A stretch of DNA of 64,000 nucleotides, taken from positions 41,526 through 105,525 of the forward strand of contig NZ_MKSQ01000016.1 in NCBI RefSeq assembly GCF_001898115.1. Reading direction: 5' to 3'. The stretch's first letter is position 1. Every line of letters starts with the position of its first letter. This stretch comes from Allobosea sp. 67-29 (GTDB lineage: Bacteria > Pseudomonadota > Alphaproteobacteria > Rhizobiales > Beijerinckiaceae). The translations under genes were made by a program, and so were the position numbers. Below are positions 45,674 through 57,723 of the stretch, piece after piece. The notes below the pieces were generated by a model. That model did not search any database. It was not told the origin of the DNA and saw nothing but the letters and a program-made list of their open reading frames with translations.

Positions 45674-46836
45674 CAGAAGGACCTCGGCAAGCCAAGCACA
45701 TGCTCGGCGACATAGGAAAGGATCAGGTTCGTCGAGATCGGCGCCACCTGGTAGAGCCGGGTCTCGCGGAACTTGCGCTCGACGTCGTATTCGCAGGCGA
45801 AGCCGAAGCCGCCATGGAACTGGATGCAGGCGTTCGCCGCCTCCCAGCTCGCCTTGGCGGCGAGGTATTTCGCCATGTTGGCCTGGGCACCGCAGGGCAG
45901 GCCGGCATCGTAGCGCCGGCAGGCCTCGTAGCGCATCAGGTTCGCCGCCTCGACCTCGATGAAGCTCTCTGCGATCGGAAACTGCACGCCCTGGTTCTGG
46001 CCGATCGGACGGCCGAAGACGACGCGTTCCCCTGCGTACCGGGTCACCTTGTCGATGAACCAGTAGCCGTCGCCGATGCATTCGGCCGCGATCAGCGTGC
46101 GCTCGGCGTTGAGGCCGGTGAGGATGTATTTGAAGCCCTGCCCCTCTTCTCCGATCAGGTTCTCGGCCGGGATCTCGAGATTGTCGAAGAACAGCTCGTT
46201 GGTCTCGTGGTTGACCATGTTGAGGATCGGCCGGACGGCCATGCCCCTGGCCCGGGCCTCCGCGATGTCCACGATGAAGATCGACAGCCCCTCCGACTTC
46301 TTCCTGACCTGGTCGAGCGGCGTGGTGCGGGCCAGCAGGATCATCAGATCGGAATGCTGGATGCGGCTGATCCAGACCTTCTGGCCGTTGATGACGTAGC
46401 GGTCGCCTTTCCTGACTGCCGTGGTCTTGATCCTGGTCGTGTCGGTGCCCGTGGTCGGCTCGGTCACACCCATCGACTGCAGGCGCAGTTCGCCGCTCGC
46501 GATCTTCGGCAGATAGGTCCTGCGCTGCGCTTCCGAGCCGTGCCGGACCAGCGTGCCCATATTGTACATCTGGCCATGGCAGGCGCCGGAATTGCCCCCT
46601 GCCCGGTTGATCTCCTCCATGATGACGGAGGCCTCGGTCAGGCCGAGGCCGGAGCCGCCATATTCCTCCGGGATCAGGGCGGCCATCCAGCCGGCCCTGG
46701 TCAGGGCGTCGACGAAATCCTCCGGATAGCCGCGCGCTTCGTCGATCCGGCGATGATACTCGGCGGGAAACTGCGCGCAGAGATCACGGATCGCATCCCG
46801 GATATCCTGGTGCTGTTCGTCCGCGATCACCTGCAT
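45673..46836 (-). CDS. acyl-CoA dehydrogenase
   Basis: A 387-residue FAD enzyme oxidising an acyl-CoA to its 2-enoyl form. Recognisable parts are EEYGGSGLGLTEASVIMEEI (about 65-84), MGVTEPTTGTDTT (about 124-136, flavin contact), and the C-terminal QFHGGFGFACEYDVERKFRE with the family signature. The ATG at 46836 gives the usual N-terminus; the frame extends to 46905. With the CoA transferase and hydratase next to it, it can complete a degradation route for a short or branched acid. Confidence 0.9.
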   Translation of the reverse strand: MQVIADEQHQDIRDAIRDLCAQFPAEYHRRIDEARGYPEDFVDALTRAGWMAALIPEEYGGSGLGLTEASVIMEEINRAGGNSGACHGQMYNMGTLVRHGSEAQRRTYLPKIASGELRLQSMGVTEPTTGTDTTRIKTTAVRKGDRYVINGQKVWISRIQHSDLMILLARTTPLDQVRKKSEGLSIFIVDIAEARARGMAVRPILNMVNHETNELFFDNLEIPAENLIGEEGQGFKYILTGLNAERTLIAAECIGDGYWFIDKVTRYAGERVVFGRPIGQNQGVQFPIAESFIEVEAANLMRYEACRRYDAGLPCGAQANMAKYLAAKASWEAANACIQFHGGFGFACEYDVERKFRETRLYQVAPISTNLILSYVAEHVLGLPRSF

Positions 46837-46876
46837 GATCGAAGCCCCGCCATTCTCCGCAGACCCGGCGCTGCCA

Positions 46877-49207
46877 TCAGGCCTGCCGGCCCGAAGGCGG
46901 CTCATAGGCCTGGATCGGTGGCAGATTGCCGTCGAAGCGCTCGACCCGGACCGTGGTGAGCTGGCCTGTGCAGCCCTGGGCCAGCGCCGAGGTGCCGACG
47001 TCCCTGGTGAGCACGTTGGGATTGCCGTGGACGCAGAGCGGCTTTTCCTCCTCCGGGTCGGCCGGGTCGTACCAGGCGCCGGTCGGCAGCTGGATCACGC
47101 CGGGGCGGATGCCCTCGGTCAGCGTGACGCCGGCGAGGCAGGCACCGCGATCGTTGAAGAGCCGGATGATATCGCCATCGCCGATCCCGCATCTGGCGGC
47201 GTCCTGGGGATGCATCCGCGCGACCTCCCGGCCGCGATGCTTCGCAGCCGAGCTGTGCCCGCCGAAGTCGAACTGGCTGTGCAGCCGCGTGCGCGGCTGA
47301 TTGGCCACGAGCACATAGGGGTCTCTCTCGCTCGGGACATGGACCGGACCGAGCCAGGTCGGATGGCCGGGGCAATCGGCCTCGCCAAAGCTCGCGATGG
47401 TCTCGCTGAAGATCTCGAGCCTGCCGCTCGGCGTGGCGACCGGGTTCTTCTCCGGATTCTCGCGGAAGGCGCGCAGATTGCCGCCGTCGTCCGGCTGCTG
47501 CGGCAGCTCGTAGCCTTCGCTCGCCCAGAACTCGGCGAAGCTCGGCGCGGGCAGCCCCATCGCGGCAAGGCCGGCGCGGGTCGGCTCGTAGAGATGTTCG
47601 AGCCATTGGCGCACGCTGCGCCCTTCCGTGAAGGCTTCGCGCGCGCCGAGGCGCTCGGCGAGATCGGCGAAGATGGCGTAGTCGTCGCGCGCCTCGCCAT
47701 AGGGCGGCGCGACCGGGCGCATCGGCAGCAGGAGCGGATCGTTGGAGCTCGCGCCGATATCCTCGCGCTCCAGCGTCATCGTGCAGGGCAGGACGATGTC
47801 GGCGTGGCGCGCCGTCGCCGTCCAGGCGAGTTCGTGAACCACGAGCGTGTCGAGCCGGGCGAAGGCCTTGCGCAGGCGATTCAGGTCCTGGTGGTGATGG
47901 AACGGATTGCCGCCGGCCCAGTAGACCAGCTTGATCTGAGGGTAGCGGCGGGTCTGGCCGTTGTAGCGGTAGCTCTCGCCGGGATGGAGCAGCATGTCGG
48001 CGATCCGCGCGACGGGGATGAAGTCGGTGACGCCATTGCGCCCCTGGGAGAAGGTCGGCACCGGCACCGCGTTGAACCGCCGGCCGTAATAGGCAATGGC
48101 GCCCAGCGCATAGGCATAGCCGCCGCCGGGCAGGCCGATCTGGCCGAGCGCCGCCGCCAGCACCATGCCCATCCAGACCGGCTGCTCGCCATGCTCCGCC
48201 CGCTGCAGCGAATGCGAGACGACGATGACCGCGCGCTTGCCGGCGAGCCGGCGCGCCAACGCGACGATCTCGCCAGCCGCCACGCCGGTCAGCTGGGCAG
48301 CCCAGGCGGCGTCCTTGGGCTGGGCGTCGGTCTCGCCCAGCAGGTAGCGCTCGAAGACCGGCCAGCCGACCGTGTAGCGTTCGAGGAAGGCCTTGTCGTG
48401 CAGCCCTTCCGTGACGAGCGTGTGGACGATCGCCATCATCAGCGCGGTGTCGCTGGCGGGAATGCAGGAGATCCACTCGGCCCCGGCCTCGTCCGGCAGA
48501 TCGGCCTTGAGGGGGCTGACCAGCACGAAGTCGCAACCGCGCTCGGCCGCCCGCTGCATCGCCCCGCGCTCGACATGCTTGCTGACGCTGCCACCGGCAA
48601 CCATCGAGTTCTTCAGCGCCATTCCGCCGAAGGCGAGCACGATCTCGCTGTGCTCGGCGATCTGTTCCCAGGACACGTTGCGCTTGGTCAGGTCCTCGTA
48701 TTCGCCGATGATGTGCGGCACCAGCACCTGCGATGAGCCGGAGGAGTAGCTGTTGACCGACTTCACGTAGCCGCCGCAGGCGACGTTCAGGAAACGGTGG
48801 ATCTGGCTCTGGGCATGATGGAAGCGCCCGGCGCTCGCCCAGCCATAGGAGCCGCCGAAGATCGCGCCCGGCCCGAAGCCGTCGCGCACGCGCCGAAGCT
48901 CCCCGCCAAGCAGATCGAGCACCGCGCTCCACGACATCGGCACGAACTCGTCGCGGCCGCGACGCGCGTCGGGGCCCGGGCCGTTCTCCAGCCAGCCCCG
49001 GCGGACCATGGGCTGCGCGATGCGCGCGCGATGCCGCAATGCACTCGGGAAATTCTCGATGATCCCGTTCGGATCGGGATCGCCGGGATGGGGGCGGACC
49101 TCGAGCTCGCCCTCGCGCATGCGCGCCGAAAATACGCCCCAATGCGACGTGTGCGGCTGAAACCCGCCTTCGCCATGATCGTCAAGAGACACGTCGGCCT
49201 GCTCCAT
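46877..49207 (-). CDS. molybdopterin-dependent oxidoreductase of the BisC/TMAO-DMSO reductase type
   Basis: A 776-residue bis-MGD enzyme. NSYSSGSSQVLVPHI (about 152-166) matches the region where a Ser ligates Mo in biotin-sulfoxide and TMAO/DMSO reductases. YWAGGNPFHHHQDLNRL and HELAWTATARHADIVLP follow, and the C-terminal cofactor-binding domain ends with LAQGCTGQL. No Fe-S cysteine motif or clear Tat signal is seen, so a cytoplasmic sulfoxide- or N-oxide-reducing enzyme is likely. The start at 49207 is uncertain (49267 is possible). It heads an operon with the acyl-CoA dehydrogenase 40 bases downstream. Confidence 0.82.
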   Translation of the reverse strand: MEQADVSLDDHGEGGFQPHTSHWGVFSARMREGELEVRPHPGDPDPNGIIENFPSALRHRARIAQPMVRRGWLENGPGPDARRGRDEFVPMSWSAVLDLLGGELRRVRDGFGPGAIFGGSYGWASAGRFHHAQSQIHRFLNVACGGYVKSVNSYSSGSSQVLVPHIIGEYEDLTKRNVSWEQIAEHSEIVLAFGGMALKNSMVAGGSVSKHVERGAMQRAAERGCDFVLVSPLKADLPDEAGAEWISCIPASDTALMMAIVHTLVTEGLHDKAFLERYTVGWPVFERYLLGETDAQPKDAAWAAQLTGVAAGEIVALARRLAGKRAVIVVSHSLQRAEHGEQPVWMGMVLAAALGQIGLPGGGYAYALGAIAYYGRRFNAVPVPTFSQGRNGVTDFIPVARIADMLLHPGESYRYNGQTRRYPQIKLVYWAGGNPFHHHQDLNRLRKAFARLDTLVVHELAWTATARHADIVLPCTMTLEREDIGASSNDPLLLPMRPVAPPYGEARDDYAIFADLAERLGAREAFTEGRSVRQWLEHLYEPTRAGLAAMGLPAPSFAEFWASEGYELPQQPDDGGNLRAFRENPEKNPVATPSGRLEIFSETIASFGEADCPGHPTWLGPVHVPSERDPYVLVANQPRTRLHSQFDFGGHSSAAKHRGREVARMHPQDAARCGIGDGDIIRLFNDRGACLAGVTLTEGIRPGVIQLPTGAWYDPADPEEEKPLCVHGNPNVLTRDVGTSALAQGCTGQLTTVRVERFDGNLPPIQAYEPPSGRQA

Positions 49208-49455
49208 TCGGTCGGGATCGCGACGCAGCCCGGCACGATCGCAGGGCGCGGTCCGTCGCCGCGCCGTCATTATGATCGGCAGCCGGGGTCGCGCCAACCC
49301 GTTCGCCGCGGGGGCACATGTGCCCGGCACATGGCGGGCAGGCGGCCTGCCCGACCCGCCATCGAAGCAGAGGCGGCTTCGGCGAGGCGGGCCGAGACGA
49401 CTGGACAGCCGGACGATATCGGCGGATCACTACGCACCCACCGGAGGCCTGCACC

Positions 49456-50073
49456 ATGTCGCTCGAACTCTATGCCGCCTATCTCGTCGCCTGCATCGTC
49501 ATCATCATCGTTCCCGGTCCCACGGTGACGCTGATCGTCGCCAACAGCCTGAAGCACGGGACCCGGGCCGGACTTCTCAACGTGGCCGGCACGCAGGCCG
49601 GCCTGGCGATCATGATCGCGGTCGCGGGGATCGGATTGAGCTCCGTCATCGCGGCACTCGGCCACTGGTTCGAATGGCTGCGGCTGGCCGGCGCCGCCTA
49701 TCTGATCTGGCTCGGCTGGAAGATGCTCCGCAGCAGCGGGGCCGGCGGCGAGGGAGCCGCGCCCGCGAAGCCGCCGCGCGGCGGCTTCTTCCTCCAGGGC
49801 GCGCTGGTGGCGCTGAGCAATCCGAAGATGATGCTTTTCTTCGGCGCCTTCTTCCCGCAATTCCTCGACCCCGCCCGCGACCACGCCACGCAGATCGCGA
49901 TCATGGGCGCAACGGCGCTTGCATTCGCGGCGCTCAGCGACGGCACCTACGCCATCCTGTCCGGACGAGCCGGCCATCTGCTCTCCGAAGGCCGGGTCCG
50001 GCTGCTCTCGAAATTCAGCGGCAGCCTGCTGATCGGCGGCGGTCTCTGGTTGGCCTCGACCCGGGCGAACTGA
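49456..50073 (+). CDS. LysE/RhtB family exporter
   Basis: A 205-residue inner-membrane protein with about six hydrophobic helices and the family marks PGPTVTLIVANSLKHG (about 22-37) and NPKMMLFFGAFFPQF (about 117-131). Members export amino acids or their derivatives. The ATG at 49456 has GGAGG 8 bases upstream. It is divergent from the molybdoenzyme operon across about 250 bases and converges on the oxoprolinase gene. Confidence 0.88.
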   Translation: MSLELYAAYLVACIVIIIVPGPTVTLIVANSLKHGTRAGLLNVAGTQAGLAIMIAVAGIGLSSVIAALGHWFEWLRLAGAAYLIWLGWKMLRSSGAGGEGAAPAKPPRGGFFLQGALVALSNPKMMLFFGAFFPQFLDPARDHATQIAIMGATALAFAALSDGTYAILSGRAGHLLSEGRVRLLSKFSGSLLIGGGLWLASTRAN

Positions 50074-50141
50074 GGCTCGACACGCAGCCTGGCTGCGGAG
50101 GCCGCAAAGGAGCATGGCGCCGGCGACCTCCGCAGGCAAAG

Positions 50142-50175
50142 GCGTCACGGGCCGGATAGACCCGCCCCGTGACGC
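50142..50175. terminator. hairpin between convergent lysE-type and oxoprolinase genes
   Basis: GCGTCACGGG (50142-50151) pairs perfectly with CCCGTGACGC (50166-50175) over a 14-base loop. It lies 10 bases past the minus-strand stop and 68 past the plus-strand stop. T-runs are weak on both sides, so strength is uncertain. Confidence 0.5.
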
Positions 50176-50184
50176 GGGCTGTCC

Positions 50185-53781
<3,597 letters not shown>

Positions 53782-53828
53782 CGAAAACTCCTTCCCCATT
53801 TCATCCGGCGATTGCGACGCCGACATTT

Positions 53829-53847
53829 CATCGATAAATCGTCGATG
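53829..53847. promoter_or_regulatory. operator candidate between oxoprolinase and TRAP genes
   Basis: CATCGA (53829-53834) and TCGATG (53842-53847) form an inverted repeat with a 7-base centre, extended by looser symmetry (ACA outside on the left, TGT on the right). It lies 5 bases from the -35 of the plus-strand promoter and 48 bases from the oxoprolinase start, a position that could control both. Confidence 0.5.
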
Positions 53848-53852
53848 TTGTG

Positions 53853-53880
53853 TTGACAAGCCGGTTTCGCCGGCTACGAT
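53853..53880 (+). promoter_or_regulatory. putative sigma-70 promoter of the TRAP operon
   Basis: Consensus -35 TTGACA (53853-53858), a 16-base spacer that contains a GCCGG/CCGGC hairpin, and -10 TACGAT (53875-53880). Transcription would start about 115 bases before the dctQ-type gene. Confidence 0.55.
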
Positions 53881-54002
53881 CGCGATTATGGCTGGAAGAA
53901 GGCTGAGGGGCCCCACCAGCGGAAGGCGGAGGATGCGACGATGCCAACGGTCCTGACAATCGGGGGCGCGTGCCCCGGCGCGTGCGCAGTGGCGAGGCGA
54001 TG

Positions 54003-54548
54003 ATGCGCCGGACGCTCGACCTGCTCTACCTGGCGGCCGGCTACGTCGCAGGCCTGTTTCTGATCGGCATCTTCGTACTGATGATGCTGCTCTCCGTCGG
54101 CCGCGAGATCAATCTCAACGTGCCCTCCGGCGACGATTTCACGGCATGGTCCCTGGTCGCCATGGCCTTTCTCGGCCTCGCCCACACCTTCAGGAAGGGC
54201 GAGATGATCCGCGTCGGGCTTCTGCTCGAACGTCTCCACGGCCGCCCGCGCCGCATCGCGGAACTGCTGTCCCTGACGATAGCGGCCGGCTTCATCGCCT
54301 ATTTCGCCTGGCAGGCCGGCAAGCTCGCTTATGATTCCTGGCGGTTCTTCGACATGTCCACCGGGGTTATCTCGATCCCGTTGTGGATCCCGCAGATGGG
54401 CATGGTCGTCGGCCTCGTGATCCTGCTTGTCGCCATCGTCGAGGAATGGGTCACGGTGGCGCGCGGCGGCAGGCCGACCTACGAGCCGGAGCCGCCGCAG
54501 ACGACGGAAGAACTGATCGAGCGCGTCGCGCAGGGCGGAGGCGTCTGA
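54003..54548 (+). CDS. TRAP transporter small permease (DctQ type)
   Basis: A 181-residue membrane protein with four hydrophobic helices (about 7-30, 47-65, 85-105, 128-150) and the DctQ-like [16 protein letters not shown] stretch. Two adjacent ATG codons occur at 54000 and 54003; GAGG 5 bases before the second favours 54003. It is followed after 2 bases by the large permease gene, so the two subunits are translated together. Confidence 0.85.
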   Translation: MRRTLDLLYLAAGYVAGLFLIGIFVLMMLLSVGREINLNVPSGDDFTAWSLVAMAFLGLAHTFRKGEMIRVGLLLERLHGRPRRIAELLSLTIAAGFIAYFAWQAGKLAYDSWRFFDMSTGVISIPLWIPQMGMVVGLVILLVAIVEEWVTVARGGRPTYEPEPPQTTEELIERVAQGGGV

Positions 54549-54550
54549 CC

Positions 54551-55858
54551 ATGAGCCTTCCCGTTCTGGCGTTCGCCCTGCTGAGCTTCCTGGTGGTGAT
54601 CCTGGCGAGCGGTGTCTGGATCGCCGTCGGCCTCGGCCTCGTCGGCCTGCTGGCCATGGTCCTCGTGACCGATGTTCCAATCGGCCAGGTCCTGGCCACC
54701 AGCATCTGGAGCGCTTCGGCGTCGTGGACGCTGGCGGCGCTGCCGCTCTTCATCTGGATGGGCGAAATCCTGTTCAGGACCAGGCTGTCGGCCCAGATGT
54801 TCCAGGGCCTCTCGCCCTGGCTGCAATGGCTGCCCGGCCGCCTGATCCACACCAACATCATCGGCTGCGGCATCTTCGCCGCCGTCTCCGGTTCCTCGGC
54901 CGCGACCGTCGCGACGATCGGCAAGATCTCGCTGCCTGAGTTAAAGAAGCGGGGCTACGACGAGCGCCTGAGCCTCGGCACCCTGGCCGGTTCCGGAACG
55001 CTCGGCCTCCTGATCCCGCCCTCGATCCCGATGGTCGTCTATGCGGTCTCGGCGAACGTGTCGGTGCTGCAGGTCTTCCTCGGCGGCTTCCTGCCCGGCG
55101 TGCTCGTGATGGCGCTCTACATGGGCTACGTCATCATCTGGTCGCTGCTGAACCCGGACAAGTCTCCGCCTCGCGATCCCTCCCTGCCCTTCCGGCAAAA
55201 GCTGCGCGAGTCGGCCAAGCTGATGCCGGTACTGCTGCTGATCGCGGCGGTCTTCTTCTCGCTGATCCTCGGCTTCGCGACGGCGACGGAATGCGCGGCA
55301 TGGGGCGTGACAGGCGCGCTCTTCCTGGCCTGGTGGAGCGGCACGCTGACCTGGCAGACCTTCTCCGAAAGCGTGATGAGCGCGACCCGCCTCACCTGCA
55401 TGATCATGCTGATCCTCGCCGGAGCAGCCTTCTGCACCGCGGCGATGGCCTATACCGGCATCCCGGCGGCGCTGGCGCAGTGGGTCAAGGGCCAGGATCT
55501 CTCTCCGCACATGCTCGTGCTGGCGCTGACCTGCATGTACATCATCCTGGGCTGCCTCATCGACGGCATCTCGATGATCGTGCTCACCGCGGTGATCGTT
55601 CTGCCGATGGTGAAGGAAGCCGGCTTCGATCTGATCTGGTTCGGCGTCTACCTCGTCATCCACGTCGAGATGGCCCAGATCACGCCGCCGGTCGGGTTCA
55701 ACCTGTTCGTGCTCCAGAACATGAGCGGGAAGGACACCTGGACCGTTGCGAAGGCCGCGTTTCCGTTCTTCATTCTGCTGAACATCGCGGTCATCATCAT
55801 CACCACCTTCCCGGAAATCGTGCTGTATCTGCCCAAGCTCGCTTTCCCGGATCACTGA
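54551..55858 (+). CDS. TRAP transporter large permease (DctM type)
   Basis: A 435-residue membrane protein with about 12 helices. It is the transport subunit of a Na+- or proton-coupled TRAP system. Typical segments are SGSSAATVATIGKISLPEL (about 114-132), GTLGLLIPPSIPMVVYA (about 148-164) and QITPPVGFNLFVLQ (about 377-390). It lies between the small permease and the binding protein. Confidence 0.93.
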   Translation: MSLPVLAFALLSFLVVILASGVWIAVGLGLVGLLAMVLVTDVPIGQVLATSIWSASASWTLAALPLFIWMGEILFRTRLSAQMFQGLSPWLQWLPGRLIHTNIIGCGIFAAVSGSSAATVATIGKISLPELKKRGYDERLSLGTLAGSGTLGLLIPPSIPMVVYAVSANVSVLQVFLGGFLPGVLVMALYMGYVIIWSLLNPDKSPPRDPSLPFRQKLRESAKLMPVLLLIAAVFFSLILGFATATECAAWGVTGALFLAWWSGTLTWQTFSESVMSATRLTCMIMLILAGAAFCTAAMAYTGIPAALAQWVKGQDLSPHMLVLALTCMYIILGCLIDGISMIVLTAVIVLPMVKEAGFDLIWFGVYLVIHVEMAQITPPVGFNLFVLQNMSGKDTWTVAKAAFPFFILLNIAVIIITTFPEIVLYLPKLAFPDH

Positions 55859-55887
55859 GCGGCACAAAACAGAGAGGGAATGTCATC

Positions 55888-56877
55888 ATGATCAACCGCA
55901 GAACCCTGGCCGCAGCGGCCTTCGCCTTCGGCGCCAGCGCGCTCGCGATGGCCGCGCCGGCCGCGGCGCAAACCAAGTGGAACCTGCCGGCCGCCTACCC
56001 GGCCGACAACCCGCACAGCGAGAACCTCGTCCTCTTCGCCAAGGACGTCGAGGCCGCGACCGGCGGCAAGCTCGCCATCACGGTCCATCCCAACGCCTCG
56101 CTGTTCAAGGCGCCCGAGATCAAGCGCGCCGTCGCCTCGGGCCAGGCCCAGATGGGCGAGGTGCTGCTCTCGATCCATGAGAACGAGGACCCGATCTTCG
56201 GCATCGACGTCGTGCCGTTCCTGGCGACCAGCTTCGCCGACGCCAAGAAGCTGTACGTCGCCTCCAAGCCCGCGATCGAGAAGAAGCTCGACGCACAAGG
56301 CATCAAGCTGCTGTTCATGGTCCCCTGGGCGCCGCAGGGCGTCTATACGAAGAAGGACCTCAACACGATCGAGGACATGAAGGGGCTTAAGTGGCGCTCC
56401 TACAATGTCGGCACCGCCCGTCTCGGCGAACTGCTGGGCATGCAGTCGGTCACGATCCAGGCGGCTGAACTGCCGCAGGCGCTGGCGACCGGCGTCGTCA
56501 ACTCGTTCATGTCGTCCGGCGGCACCGGCTACGATTCCAAGGTCTGGGAGTCGCTCGACCACTTCTACGACGTCCAGGCCTGGATCCCGAAGGACGCCAC
56601 CTTCGTCAACAAGGCTGCGTTCAACGCCCTCGACAAGGCGACGCAGGACGCCATCCTGAAGGCTGCGGCCACGGCCGAGGAGCGCGGCTGGAAGATGTGG
56701 CAGGAGAAGGCCGGCTGGTACATCGACCAGCTCAAGGCCAAGGGGATGAAGGTCCAGGCGCCCTCGCCGGCGCTCGCAGCGGGCTTCAAGAAGGCCGGCG
56801 AGACCCTGACCGAGGACTGGCTGAAGAAGGCCGGCGCCGAAGGCAAGGCGATCGTCGACGCCTACAAGAAGATGTAA
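55888..56877 (+). CDS. TRAP transporter substrate-binding protein (DctP type)
   Basis: A 329-residue periplasmic protein with a signal peptide (INRRTLAAAAFAFGASALAM, cut near AAAQ). The mature part has the DctP features WNLPAAYPADNPHSEN, KWRSYNV (the Arg that usually binds the ligand carboxylate) and VNSFMSSGGTGYDSKVWE. The ligand is likely an organic acid or oxo-amino acid such as 5-oxoproline, judging from the neighbour. GGGA lies about 9 bases before the ATG. Confidence 0.92.
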   Translation: MINRRTLAAAAFAFGASALAMAAPAAAQTKWNLPAAYPADNPHSENLVLFAKDVEAATGGKLAITVHPNASLFKAPEIKRAVASGQAQMGEVLLSIHENEDPIFGIDVVPFLATSFADAKKLYVASKPAIEKKLDAQGIKLLFMVPWAPQGVYTKKDLNTIEDMKGLKWRSYNVGTARLGELLGMQSVTIQAAELPQALATGVVNSFMSSGGTGYDSKVWESLDHFYDVQAWIPKDATFVNKAAFNALDKATQDAILKAAATAEERGWKMWQEKAGWYIDQLKAKGMKVQAPSPALAAGFKKAGETLTEDWLKKAGAEGKAIVDAYKKM

Positions 56878-56912
56878 GGCGGACAAGCCCGCGCGGCATT
56901 GCCGCTCATGAC

Positions 56913-56980
56913 GGTCGGCCGCCAGCCGACCAGATTCCCATCGCTATTCCCGGGCGGGCGCACAAGCGCCGCCCGGGAAT
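56913..56980. repeat. two hairpins between dctP-type and marR-type genes
   Basis: First, GGTCGGC (56913-56919) pairs with GCCGACC (56925-56931). Second, a long stem with arms 56946-56961 and 56966-56980 (ATTCCCGGGCGG core, one bulged G, loop ACAA). Neither is followed by a T-run. They may stabilise the TRAP mRNA or partly end it before the regulator. Confidence 0.55.
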
Positions 56981-56996
56981 GACCCGAGCACCGGAC

Positions 56997-57524
56997 ATGT
57001 CCCAGTCACCGCCGCCCGATACGCTCGGCCCCATCGTCTCATCCGGCCATCTCGCATCCGGCGCGTTGCCCGCGCTGTCCGAGTTCGAGTTCGCCATGAA
57101 CATGACGGTCCACGCCTTCCAGCGCTGGATGATCCGCTGCATGGCCGCCGCCGGCGTCGCCGACCTGTCACCGCTCGACGTCCTCGTGCTGCACAACGTC
57201 AACCATCGGGGCAAGCCGAAGCGGCTCGCCGATGTCTGCCTGGTCCTCAACATCGAGGACACCCATCTGGTGAACTATTCGATGAAGAAGCTCGAGCGGC
57301 TGAAGCTGCTCAAGGGCGGCCGCAAGGGCAAGGAAAAGACCGTGGCGGTGACGCCCGCCGGCGAGGAGGCCTGCCGGCGCTATGCACAGATCCGCGAGCA
57401 ATTGCTGGTGAGATCCGTCCGCGCGACCGGCATCGATCCCGGACAATTGTCCGAGATCGCCGCCGCGATGCGCTCCCTGTCCGGCCAGTACGACCAGGCC
57501 GCACGCGCCGCAGCGAGCCTCTGA
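56997..57524 (+). CDS. MarR-type winged-helix regulator
   Basis: A 175-residue regulator with a winged helix (about 55-130): LSPLDVLVLHNV, LADVCLVLNIEDTHLVNYSMKKLERLKLL as recognition helix and wing, and VTPAGEEACRRYA. It lies downstream of the TRAP operon and is the only regulator near the oxoprolinase genes, so it may bind the 53829-53847 site. I start at the ATG at 56997; an ATG at 56979 lies within the hairpin stem and has no ribosome site. Confidence 0.82.
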   Translation: MSQSPPPDTLGPIVSSGHLASGALPALSEFEFAMNMTVHAFQRWMIRCMAAAGVADLSPLDVLVLHNVNHRGKPKRLADVCLVLNIEDTHLVNYSMKKLERLKLLKGGRKGKEKTVAVTPAGEEACRRYAQIREQLLVRSVRATGIDPGQLSEIAAAMRSLSGQYDQAARAAASL

Positions 57525-57619
57525 CACCCCGCGCGGCATAGCGTCGCCGCCGCGAGCGCAAGAGCGCCCGGAAGGGCTGCCGGCAGCGTCTAGACGCGGC
57601 GAATCTCCAGTCTTGCAAG

Positions 57620-57636
57620 TTTATAATCAATCTAAA
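57620..57636. promoter_or_regulatory. near-consensus Irr-binding ICE motif before fbpA
   Basis: TTTATAATCAATCTAAA matches the published ICE consensus TTTRGAAYNRTTCYAAA (from memory) at 15 of 17 positions. It is 87 bases upstream of the fbpA-type start. A possible promoter (TTGCAA at 57613-57618, then ACTAAT at 57636-57641, 17-base spacer) brackets it. irr is in the same window. Confidence 0.6.
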
Positions 57637-57723
57637 CTAATACTGCGACAGTTGACGCCGATGTATTTCGGGCGTTGAACCGGCGGCGCTGGAACTCCCT
57701 TCAACCGCCTGCAAGGTTATCCC

